Of a stretch of 64,000 nucleotides of DNA, positions 49,516 through 56,381 are shown one piece after another. The stretch's first letter is position 1; each line of letters starts with the position of its first letter. This DNA is from Brevibacillus sp051967035 (GTDB lineage: Bacteria > Bacillota > Bacilli > Brevibacillales > Brevibacillaceae), in NCBI RefSeq assembly GCF_051967035.1, contig NZ_JBQCKK010000001.1, positions 372,001 through 436,000 on the forward strand, written 5' to 3'. The translations under genes were made by a program, and so were the position numbers. Below the pieces are notes generated by a model. The model did no database searches. It saw nothing but the letters and a program-made list of their open reading frames with translations, and was not told where the DNA came from.

Positions 49516-50688
49516 CTACATGGAATACCCCTGCTGCTTTTTGAGCTGCTCCTCCAGCTTTTGGCGGCTGACCTCGCGCGATACGCTCAGCAAAAAGCCT
49601 GTCGAGATCAGACAAACCAGCAGGGAAGACCCCCCGTAGCTGATGAAGGGCAGCGGGACGCCGGTCAACGGAATCAGTCCCGTTACGCCGCCGATGTTCA
49701 GGATCGCTTGCAGGGCAATCATGCTGACGACGCCGATGCCGGCCAGGCTGGCAAAGGTGTCTTTGACGCGCAGGCATATATGGATGCCGCGCAACAGGAA
49801 CAGCAGGTAGACCAACAGGAACAGGGAGGCACCGATGAATCCCAACTCCTCCGTAATAATGGAGAAAATAAAGTCGGTATGCATCTCGGGCAGGTACAGG
49901 TACTTTTGGATGCTCTTCCCAAAGCCCGTACCGGACAGCCCTCCGTGAGCGATCGCAATCCACGACTGAATGATGTTGTACCCGGTTCCGCTCGGATCGT
50001 TCCACGGATTGAAGTAGGAGTTCATGCGATCCAGGGCATGCGGCTTCAACGCGATATAACCAAGGAAAGCCACGGTCACCACCGGACCGCCGAGGCCAAT
50101 CAGGTGACGGAGTCTGGCTCCGCCGCAAATCATCACGATCAAGGCGCTCCCCAAAAGAATGGCGGCCGACCCGAGATCGGGCTGTACGACAATCAGGAGA
50201 AAGAACAAACCGGTAACCATGAGCGGGGGAAGCAAGCCTGACTGGAGCTTCCGTACCCCCTCGCCTTTTTTCGCGAGAATCGCCGCCAAATACAAGATCA
50301 GCCCAAGCTTGGCAAACTCCGCCGGTTGCAGACTGGACGAACCGATCCTGAACCACGAACGCGCTCCTTTCACGCTCTCGCCGATACCCGGAATCAACAC
50401 GAGCACCAGCATAAAAAAGCTTGCGAGGGCAATCAGCAGGAAATTGCGTTTGTAAAAGGAAAAGGGAATGTTCATGGCGATCAGCATGCCGACGATCCCG
50501 ATCAGCAGAAAGCGGATTTGCCGCTTCACGAAATACAGCTCGTCCCCGTTGCAATAAGAGCAACCATTGCTGGTGAAGCTGGTCAGGGCGAAAATGGAGC
50601 TGGCACTGAGCACCATGGTGATACCAAACCCGACAATCAGGGCGGTTAAAAACAGGAGCAGGAAGTCAGGTACGCCCCTCGTCTTCAC
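49516..50688 (-). CDS. ftsW: FtsW/RodA/SpoVE-family protein (SEDS)
   Basis: This is a SEDS glycosyltransferase of septal peptidoglycan synthesis with about 10 helices in 390 residues. GARSWFRIGSSSLQPAEFAKLGLIL, YQSWIAIAHGG-like IIQSWIAIAHGGLSGTGFGKS and the catalytic Asp region PEMHTDFIFSIITEELGFIG are present, and the protein ends with PLPFISYGGSS. An unusual loop CSYCNGDE (residues about 43-50) has two cysteines. The ATG is at 50688. FtsW versus SpoVE cannot be settled from sequence alone. Confidence 0.88.
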   Translation of the reverse strand: MKTRGVPDFLLLFLTALIVGFGITMVLSASSIFALTSFTSNGCSYCNGDELYFVKRQIRFLLIGIVGMLIAMNIPFSFYKRNFLLIALASFFMLVLVLIPGIGESVKGARSWFRIGSSSLQPAEFAKLGLILYLAAILAKKGEGVRKLQSGLLPPLMVTGLFFLLIVVQPDLGSAAILLGSALIVMICGGARLRHLIGLGGPVVTVAFLGYIALKPHALDRMNSYFNPWNDPSGTGYNIIQSWIAIAHGGLSGTGFGKSIQKYLYLPEMHTDFIFSIITEELGFIGASLFLLVYLLFLLRGIHICLRVKDTFASLAGIGVVSMIALQAILNIGGVTGLIPLTGVPLPFISYGGSSLLVCLISTGFLLSVSREVSRQKLEEQLKKQQGYSM

Positions 50689-50758
50689 GGGAATCCCCCC
50701 CTTTACGTGAAACAGAGAGGGGATACCTCTCTGTACCGCCGTGCATTTTCATGTGGTT

Positions 50759-51103
50759 TTAGTGAGAGGAAAGCTTTTCACCCAGCATTTGCAGCTTGAG
50801 CTTTGCCGTTTTGACAACCGATTCCGGGATCGGATAGTCGTAATCCAGTCCGTGCGGGAAAAGGTGTTTGCCCATGTACGGATCTTCCAGCTTCAGGACA
50901 GCATGGGTATCTTCGAGCTTGCCTTCGATCACGTTTGCCTCGATGCGCAGGTAGAAAACATTTCCTTTATCTTGGATTTTATAATCGTATGTAGCATGCT
51001 TGTAATCCCAGGCGCCGCGAACGAAGCCGAGATCGCTCATGTAATGCTCCAGATCGGCGAAAAAGACCTCTTTCGTGCTAAGCCCAGTGTCCTTGATAAC
51101 CAT
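50759..51103 (-). CDS. YugN-like family protein, 114 aa
   Basis: The short soluble protein begins MVIKDTGLSTKEVFFADLEHYMSD and contains WDYKHATYDYK and LRIEANVIEGKLE, then AVLKLEDPYMGKH and FPHGLDY. This matches what I recall of the Bacillus YugN family, of unknown function. The ATG at 51103 follows AGGAGG at 7 bases; a 51136 start lacks one. A GC hairpin (50712-50734) follows the gene. Confidence in the name is moderate. Confidence 0.72.
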   Translation of the reverse strand: MVIKDTGLSTKEVFFADLEHYMSDLGFVRGAWDYKHATYDYKIQDKGNVFYLRIEANVIEGKLEDTHAVLKLEDPYMGKHLFPHGLDYDYPIPESVVKTAKLKLQMLGEKLSSH

Positions 51104-51280
51104 TCTTTTTCCTCCTACAAATGGTGAGATTTTCACTTATTAATGATAGTCTGTTTTTGGAAGAAGCGCAATGCATAACTCCCATTTCGGCCGCGATCCT
51201 AGTATGCCCTGCCTCGCGCATGAAAGGAGGGCGGAGCGGACACACTACAACCGTTCATTAGCAAAAAGGAGGAGAAGAAA

Positions 51281-51721
51281 ATGGCCAAAGTGGAAAATCG
51301 TACCCTGCGTGAAATCATGACCAAAGATGTCGCAACGGTGACGCTTAAGGATAATGTGTACGAAGTCGCATGCAAAATGCGTGACTGGAACGTAGGCGTT
51401 ATTCCTGTTGTCGATGAAAAGAACGATGTCATCGGCATCATCACCGACCGCGATATTGTCATTCGCGGACTCGCGGAAAAGCACGAGGGCTCGACTGCGA
51501 CAGAGGTGGTCATGACCAAGGACATCATTCTCGGTAAGCCGGACATGACAGTGGATGAAGCGGCGAAGATCATGGCTCAGCACCAAATCCGCCGCCTGCC
51601 TGTCGTGGACAATGGCAAGCTCGTAGGAATTGTCGCCCTCGCAGACATGGCGGTGCGGCAAGTGCACCACGACGAGGCGAGCGATGCGCTTCAAGGGATT
51701 TCCGAGCCGGCAGGTCACTAA
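51281..51721 (+). CDS. Two-CBS-domain protein, 146 aa
   Basis: Two CBS motifs fill the protein: one at about 10-65 (IMTKDVATVTLKDNVYEVA, IGIITDRDIVIRGL) and the other at about 75-130 (MTKDIILGKPDMTVDEAAKI, RRLPVVDNGKLVGIVALAD). CBS pairs bind adenosine nucleotides and act as sensors. No enzyme domain is attached, so it may be a stand-alone regulator like YhcV/YlbB. The ATG at 51281 follows AAAAGGAGGAG. Confidence 0.9.
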   Translation: MAKVENRTLREIMTKDVATVTLKDNVYEVACKMRDWNVGVIPVVDEKNDVIGIITDRDIVIRGLAEKHEGSTATEVVMTKDIILGKPDMTVDEAAKIMAQHQIRRLPVVDNGKLVGIVALADMAVRQVHHDEASDALQGISEPAGH

Positions 51722-51760
51722 ATTCCCGGACTGTCTGCGTGAATCGAATATCGAATATGG

Positions 51761-51797
51761 AAAAGCTGCCAGAAAGCATCGTCGGGCAGCTTTTTTG
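51761..51797 (+). terminator. Terminator of the CBS gene
   Basis: AAAAGCTGCC pairs with GGGCAGCTTTT and is followed by T. Confidence 0.85.
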
Positions 51798-51866
51798 TTT
51801 TTTTCGCTGGACATGGACGCAACGGAAAGGTATATGATACCGATGAAGAAGCGTACAGGGAGAGAC

Positions 51867-52922
51867 ATGTATATGCTGATGAAGGAGATCGCCAGACGGC
51901 TGCAAATCACGCCGAGAGCCATTCGCTATTATGAAGAAAAAGGGCTGATCCAGCCGAAGAAGGCAGACGAGTCCGGGTATCGCCATTTTACGGAAGAAGA
52001 CGTCTGGCGGTTGCAGACAATCGTTACGTTGCGCGAGGTCGGCATGCCGATTGACGATATTCGCGAATTGCTGGCGCACATGAAGGAAAGCGCAGGAACG
52101 CTGCGGCATTACTTGGAGCTACAGCGCTCCTTCATGTACACGAGATGGGTGGAGCTGGCCAAAGTCATCCAGACGACGGAGGCAATGATCGAGCGCATCG
52201 GCAACAGCCAGACGATCGACCCGGGCGAGCTGTACGAGCTGGCAGAGGCGAACAAGCGGCTGCGGCAAACGCGCGACAACTGGGTGGACCGCTGGAATTT
52301 CAACCAGATGGCGGAAGGCTACGACGAGTGGGTGCAGCAAGAGTCGCAAAGCGCCAACGCCCATCAGTCGTATGAGTGGGTGCTGGATGAGGTCGTGGCC
52401 GCACTCGGCCCCGTGAAAGGCGAGAATGGGCTTGACGCCGGCACGGGTACGGGCAACCTTGCGGCTCGTCTCGTCCGCCAGGGAGCTAGTATGAGCGGTT
52501 TCGACCAGTCGCCGCAGATGCTGAAACGCTGCCGAACCAAGCTGCCTGCGATGGAGACGAAGCTGGGCACGTTTTTCGCTTTTCCGTTTTTGGAGGAGCG
52601 CTTTGACTTCGTGGCGACCAGCTATGCGCTGCACCATCTCGACGACGACCAGAAGCGGCTCGCCCTGGCCGAATGTCGCCGGGTGTTGAAGCCGGGTGGA
52701 CGTCTGGTGATCGCGGATTTGATGTTTGCGGATGAAGCGGCCAGACAGGCGCATCTCGCCGAACTGGACCGGGAAGGCAAAGAAGCGGCAATTCGGCACA
52801 TTCACGACCGTTTTTATGCCGATCGCGCCCGGCTGCTTCGGGAGTTGGATGCGCTCGGGTTCGCGGCTGTAGCCAGACAGCTCACCACGTATACGCATCT
52901 GATTGCCGCCAGGCTGAAATAA
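51867..52922 (+). CDS. MerR-type regulator fused to SAM-dependent methyltransferase
   Basis: The N-terminus (1-70) is a MerR-type winged HTH: KEIARRLQITPRAIRYYEEKGLI and HFTEEDVWRLQTIVTLREVGMPIDDIREL. A helical linker runs to about 150. The C-terminal half (155-350) is a class I methyltransferase with the SAM loop DAGTGTGNLAARLV, FDQSPQML and the catalytic-strand YALHHLDD, closing with RVLKPGGRLVIADLM. The ATG at 51867 has GGGAGAG upstream; 51873 is also possible. The methyltransferase likely senses or modifies a small molecule or a toxic substrate. Confidence 0.88.
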   Translation: MYMLMKEIARRLQITPRAIRYYEEKGLIQPKKADESGYRHFTEEDVWRLQTIVTLREVGMPIDDIRELLAHMKESAGTLRHYLELQRSFMYTRWVELAKVIQTTEAMIERIGNSQTIDPGELYELAEANKRLRQTRDNWVDRWNFNQMAEGYDEWVQQESQSANAHQSYEWVLDEVVAALGPVKGENGLDAGTGTGNLAARLVRQGASMSGFDQSPQMLKRCRTKLPAMETKLGTFFAFPFLEERFDFVATSYALHHLDDDQKRLALAECRRVLKPGGRLVIADLMFADEAARQAHLAELDREGKEAAIRHIHDRFYADRARLLRELDALGFAAVARQLTTYTHLIAARLK

Positions 52923-53014
52923 GAACATACCCTTGATTTTTGGGCTCTTCCCATCGTGGACCTGTGCCTGGCTTTCTGCATAGGCTGTAGCGAGAAGGAA
53001 AGGAGGACTCCACT

Positions 53015-53119
53015 ATGGGTCTGTTCGATGGTTTTTTTGATCGCGATAACGAGGAGTTTCTGTGGATTATCATCGTCGTGGTCGTTCTGCTGTTCTTGTT
53101 TAGTGCCGATCGTGACTAA
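53015..53119 (+). CDS. YjcZ-like sporulation miniprotein, 34 aa
   Basis: The product MGLFDGFFDRDNEEFLWIIIV, then VVVLLFLFSADRD, is a Gly/Phe/Asp-rich head with one membrane helix and a charged tail. It begins like the 29-aa protein at 28755 (M-x-LF-x-G-F). The ATG at 53015 follows AAGGAGGA. A CATAGGCT sits 34 bases upstream, a weak sigma-E/K-like -10. It is less typical because the Cys tail is replaced by DRD. Confidence 0.7.
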   Translation: MGLFDGFFDRDNEEFLWIIIVVVVLLFLFSADRD

Positions 53120-53136
53120 GTCTGGACGTATAGACA

Positions 53137-53165
53137 AAACGACCTTGTGGAAGGTCGTTTTTTTC
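53137..53165 (+). terminator. Terminator of the 34-aa miniprotein gene
   Basis: AAACGACCTT pairs with AAGGTCGTTT and is followed by T. Confidence 0.88.
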
Positions 53166-53248
53166 GGTGTCCTCCCTGCCGGATATTGACTTGCCCTGGT
53201 TCTTTTCCTAATCTGAAAGTCGATGCAACAAAGAAGAGGAGAACAACC

Positions 53249-53971
53249 ATGAAACGAATCGTACTAGCCTTGTTCGCTCTGGCGCTTCTCCTGGCCGCCT
53301 GCTCTGCTTCGGGACAGCCCCAGCCCAACGGGGAGATGACCGCTACCGTCAAACGGGTGGTGGACGGCGATACGTTTGAGCTTGCGAGCGGCGAAAAGGT
53401 GAGGATGATCGGCGTCGATACGCCGGAGACGGTCAAGCCTAACCATCCGGTTGAGCCATACGGCAAGGAAGCCAGCAACTACACCAAACAGCTTTTGACA
53501 GGCAAAAAAGTGACGCTCAAGTTTGACGTGGAGCCGTATGACAAATATCAGCGGCTGCTCGCGTATGTGTACATGGAAGACGGGACGTTTGTCAACGAAA
53601 AGCTGGTGCGCGACGGCTACGCGCGCATCATGACGATCCCGCCGAATGTCGCCAAGGCCGATCTGTTTCTGGCAGCGGAGCGCGAGGCCCGCGAAGCCAA
53701 TCGCGGGCTGTGGGGCTTGGAACCAGACGGCAAGGGCGCGGGCAAAAAGCCGGCAGACAACGAAGCGGGCAAGTCCGCAACGAAGCCTGTCAAACCAGCA
53801 GACAGCGATACGCCGCCGGAAGGCAAAGCGATCAAAGGCAACATCAACGCCAAGGGCGAAAAAATTTATCACGTCCCCGGCTCTGCCAGCTATGAGCGGA
53901 CAAAGGCAGAGATGTGGTTTGCGACGGAGGAAGAAGCGCAAGCGGCCGGGTTTCGCGCTCCGAAGCGATAG
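53249..53971 (+). CDS. Thermonuclease-like (SNase) lipoprotein
   Basis: This secreted nuclease has a lipoprotein signal, MKRIVLALFALALLLAAC, with lipobox Cys at 18. The SNase domain (about 32-160) has KRVVDGDTF, VRMIGVDTPE and the catalytic Arg/Glu residues in DKYQRLLAYVYMEDG. A Lys/Ala-rich linker (about 165-190) precedes a C-terminal domain (IKGNINAKGEKIYHVPGS, then AEMWFATEEEAQAAGF). This is like the SNase-associated DNA-entry nuclease tail. The ATG at 53249 follows AGAGGAGA. It probably degrades DNA outside the cell. Confidence 0.9.
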   Translation: MKRIVLALFALALLLAACSASGQPQPNGEMTATVKRVVDGDTFELASGEKVRMIGVDTPETVKPNHPVEPYGKEASNYTKQLLTGKKVTLKFDVEPYDKYQRLLAYVYMEDGTFVNEKLVRDGYARIMTIPPNVAKADLFLAAEREAREANRGLWGLEPDGKGAGKKPADNEAGKSATKPVKPADSDTPPEGKAIKGNINAKGEKIYHVPGSASYERTKAEMWFATEEEAQAAGFRAPKR

Positions 53972-54003
53972 GCGGCTTCGGCGTGCGAGACTGTCGGCTT
54001 GAC

Positions 54004-54054
54004 AGAAAGCCTCTTTTCATCGACGGAAGGATGAAGAGAGGCTTTCTTTTTTTC
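54004..54054 (+). terminator. Terminator of the nuclease gene
   Basis: GAAAGCCTCTTTTCAT pairs with ATGAAGAGAGGCTTTC and is followed by seven T. Confidence 0.88.
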
Positions 54055-54140
54055 ATCCGGGACGTTTATCACCCCTGCCGGGCGGGCGGCATATGGTATC
54101 CATGACGAACGAGAAATATGCGCATGGAGGAGGCATCTGT

Positions 54141-54377
54141 TTGAACTCGCAAACACGCACCTGGTTTCCTTATGTCAGTCCATACGATCCTTGCCCGCCC
54201 ATTCGGGTAAAAGCATACGTGGTCCCTCCGCAGTTGTTTATCGCGTTCCAGCCACCCGATTTGCCCCAGTATTCTCCGGCGGAAGCATTGCGGGCAGGCG
54301 TGTTGTGGCCGTCCCTGTACAGTCCGTACAACCCGCGGCAGGATGTCGTAGGAAGAGAGGGTTCCCATGGCACATGA
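54141..54377 (+). CDS. cotJA: Spore coat-associated protein CotJA
   Basis: First gene of the cotJABC spore coat operon, made in the mother cell in B. subtilis under sigma-E. The 78-residue protein has the family core RTWFPYVSPYDPCPPI and VPPQLFIAFQPPDLPQYSP, then LWPSLYSPY. The TTG at 54141 follows AGGAGG at 7 bases and gives the expected length; upstream ATGs at 54093 and 54102 lack a ribosome site. The end overlaps cotJB by 11 bases. A sigma-E-like CATATGGTA is at 54090, weak. Confidence 0.92.
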   Translation: MNSQTRTWFPYVSPYDPCPPIRVKAYVVPPQLFIAFQPPDLPQYSPAEALRAGVLWPSLYSPYNPRQDVVGREGSHGT

Positions 54378-54636
54378 ACAACAGCGAGGCAAAGAATACT
54401 ACGCTCTGCTAAAAAAACTCCAGGAGATCGATTTTGTCCTGGTCGAGCTTAATCTGTACCTGGATACGCACCCCACCGATGGAAACGCGATTGAACAATT
54501 TAACGACCTGACAGAGAAGCGTTGGGCGTTGGCGAATGAATACGAGAAGCTGTACGGCCCCTTGCAAAATTTCGGGCGGAGCTATTCCGGATACCCGTGG
54601 CAGTGGAACGACGATCCTTGGCCATGGCAAGTGTAG
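54367..54636 (+). CDS. cotJB: Spore coat protein CotJB
   Basis: The 89-residue middle gene of cotJABC. The family pattern is clear: YYALLKKLQEIDFVLVELNLYLDTHPTD and ALANEYEKLYGPL, ending in a Pro/Trp-rich tail (GYPWQWNDDPWPW). It is a coat protein expected to be assembled with CotJA and CotJC. The ATG at 54367 has AGAGAGGG 5-6 bases upstream and overlaps cotJA. Confidence 0.93.
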   Translation: MAHEQQRGKEYYALLKKLQEIDFVLVELNLYLDTHPTDGNAIEQFNDLTEKRWALANEYEKLYGPLQNFGRSYSGYPWQWNDDPWPWQV

Positions 54637-54656
54637 AAATGAGGGAGACGTAGACG

Positions 54657-55226
54657 ATGTGGATTTATGAGAAAAAGCTTCAATACCCGGTTCGGGTCGG
54701 CAAGTGCGATGTGAAAATGGCCAAATACTTGACGGAGCAATACGGCGGTGCCGATGGCGAGCTGGCAGCGGCTCTGCGCTACATGAACCAGCGCTATACG
54801 ATTCCGAACAAAGTCATTGGGCTGTTGACCGACATTGCGACCGAAGAGTTTGCCCATTTGGAAATGATCGCGACGATGGTCTACAAGCTGACCAAGGACG
54901 CGACGGTCGAACAGCTGGAGGAAGCCGGACTTGGGGCGCATTACGCCAACCATGACCGGGCGCTGTTTTACAACAATGCCGATGGTGTCCCTTGGACGGC
55001 TGCCTATATCGCGGCCAAAGGCGATCCGATTGCGGACCTGTACGAGGATATCGCCGCGGAGGAAAAAGCGCGGGCGACGTACCAATGGCTGATCGACATG
55101 ACCGACGACGTGGATTTGCAGGATAGCTTGAAGTTTTTGCGGGAACGGGAAATCGTCCACTCGCTTCGCTTCCGGGAAGCCGTAGAAATTTTAAAAGAAG
55201 AGCAGGGACGCAAAACGATTTTTTGA
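54657..55226 (+). CDS. cotJC: Spore coat manganese catalase CotJC
   Basis: This ferritin-like dimanganese protein of 189 residues protects the spore against peroxide. The metal ligands include Glu in GADGELAAALRYMNQ, TEEFAHLEMIATMVYK and EDIAAEEKARATYQ, with His in LREREIVHSLRF. The ATG at 54657 has GAGGGAGACG before it, 20 bases after cotJB. It closes the operon; no terminator is obvious within 50 bases. Confidence 0.93.
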   Translation: MWIYEKKLQYPVRVGKCDVKMAKYLTEQYGGADGELAAALRYMNQRYTIPNKVIGLLTDIATEEFAHLEMIATMVYKLTKDATVEQLEEAGLGAHYANHDRALFYNNADGVPWTAAYIAAKGDPIADLYEDIAAEEKARATYQWLIDMTDDVDLQDSLKFLREREIVHSLRFREAVEILKEEQGRKTIF

Positions 55227-55382
55227 TCGCGACAAAACCCCCAAAGAGAGCCTCGGCGCTCTCTTTTTGCATGCCTTCCTCTGAAAGGCGTGAAAGGCGG
55301 CCTGCGCAAACGGTATCGTGAATGAGAAGAGGAGCAATCGGGCACAATGTGGGATGACTGAATCTGGAAAGGAGTCGTCCCG

Positions 55383-55802
55383 GTGAAAACCAAACGATTG
55401 ATATTCCGTTTGTTTCTTTTGATCGCCATTGCGGCGGTTGTGGAGTGGTTCGTCTACGCCAAGGACGAGACGCCAACGAATGGGGTTGTCGAACAGTCAG
55501 AGGCGCAGCAGCCAATGCCTACGCTGGCAGTCACGCACTCGCTTGAACAGGATGACCTGCAGCTCAAGCTGGCCGTCACGAACTTTCAGTTTTCCCTGGA
55601 AAATATGGGAAAAGAAAACAAGCACGGCGAAGGGCACGTCCATCTGTATCTGGATGGGAAAAAGATCGCGAAAGTGTTTGAACCAAGCTATGTCTTGAAG
55701 GACATTCCCAGCGGAAAGCACGAGATTACGGTCGAACTGGCCCACAACAACCATGAATCATATGGGGTATCCGAGCGCTTCAGCATCGAGGTCAAGTCTT
55801 GA
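55383..55802 (+). CDS. Membrane-anchored protein with extracellular beta domain, 139 aa
   Basis: I do not recognise the precise family. One N-terminal membrane helix (LIFRLFLLIAIAAVVEWFV) anchors an outside domain. The domain has a His-rich strand HGEGHVHLYLDGKKIAKVF and HEITVELAHNNHESYGV, which recall cupredoxin- or CopC-like small folds. The His residues may bind metal. The GTG start at 55383 follows AAAGGAG at 8 bases. It stands alone with a terminator behind. Confidence 0.75.
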   Translation: MKTKRLIFRLFLLIAIAAVVEWFVYAKDETPTNGVVEQSEAQQPMPTLAVTHSLEQDDLQLKLAVTNFQFSLENMGKENKHGEGHVHLYLDGKKIAKVFEPSYVLKDIPSGKHEITVELAHNNHESYGVSERFSIEVKS

Positions 55803-55834
55803 CGCTAGCCTAGTCGATTGGATTCCATAGAAAG

Positions 55835-55878
55835 AAGCCGACAGGGAAGCGCCATTGGCACTCGCATTGTCGGCTTTT
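55835..55878. terminator. Bidirectional hairpin terminator
   Basis: AAGCCGACA pairs with TGTCGGCTT and is followed by T, between the convergent 139-aa and PrcB-like genes. Confidence 0.78.
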
Positions 55879-55894
55879 ATCGTGAAAAAAATCG

Positions 55895-56341
55895 CTAGCG
55901 CATATGCACGCTGACTTGTGCCTGCTGGTCCGGCAAGGCAATGACGAGCGTCGGATACGAAATCGCTTGGGTTTTCAAGGCACCCGGAGCCGGTGGCTGC
56001 ACGTGGACGCGAATGGTAAAACCGTGCGGGCCTGTACGCGTGACCTGCTCGGGGACGAGACGATAGCCGCCGGTTGGCTTCTGGCCGGCGCCAATGACCA
56101 CATATGCGGTGCCGTTTGCGCGTACGACGGTATGTCCGCCGGTTTTCCGCACTTTTTTCAAGGCTTCGGTTACAGCAGGCGGATACGGAGCGGCAACGGC
56201 TTCATAGGGGGCAGCCTCCACAGCGGATGGCACAGCCTCTTTTCCTGTGAGCGCAGATGCGGTAGGATGTGGAAGAGACAGGGACGCAGCGCCCGTGACA
56301 CAGAGTGAAGCGGCGAGCAAGAAGCCAGGAAATCTTTTCAT
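55895..56341 (-). CDS. PrcB-domain-like secreted protein, 148 aa
   Basis: A signal peptide (MKRFPGFLLAASLCVTGAASL) precedes a Pro/Ala linker. The PrcB_C-like domain then has AYVVIGAGQKPTGGYRLVPEQV and RVHVQPPAPGALKTQAISYPTLVIALP. PrcB-type domains occur in protease-complex or inhibitor proteins; the role here is unknown. The ATG at 56341 has AGGGAGG about 10 bases upstream. It is divergent from the helicase-like gene with a gap of only 40 bases. Confidence 0.82.
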   Translation of the reverse strand: MKRFPGFLLAASLCVTGAASLSLPHPTASALTGKEAVPSAVEAAPYEAVAAPYPPAVTEALKKVRKTGGHTVVRANGTAYVVIGAGQKPTGGYRLVPEQVTRTGPHGFTIRVHVQPPAPGALKTQAISYPTLVIALPDQQAQVSVHMR

Positions 56342-56381
56342 AATCAATCGCCCTCCCTTTGGAAAAAGTAATGGGGATGAG

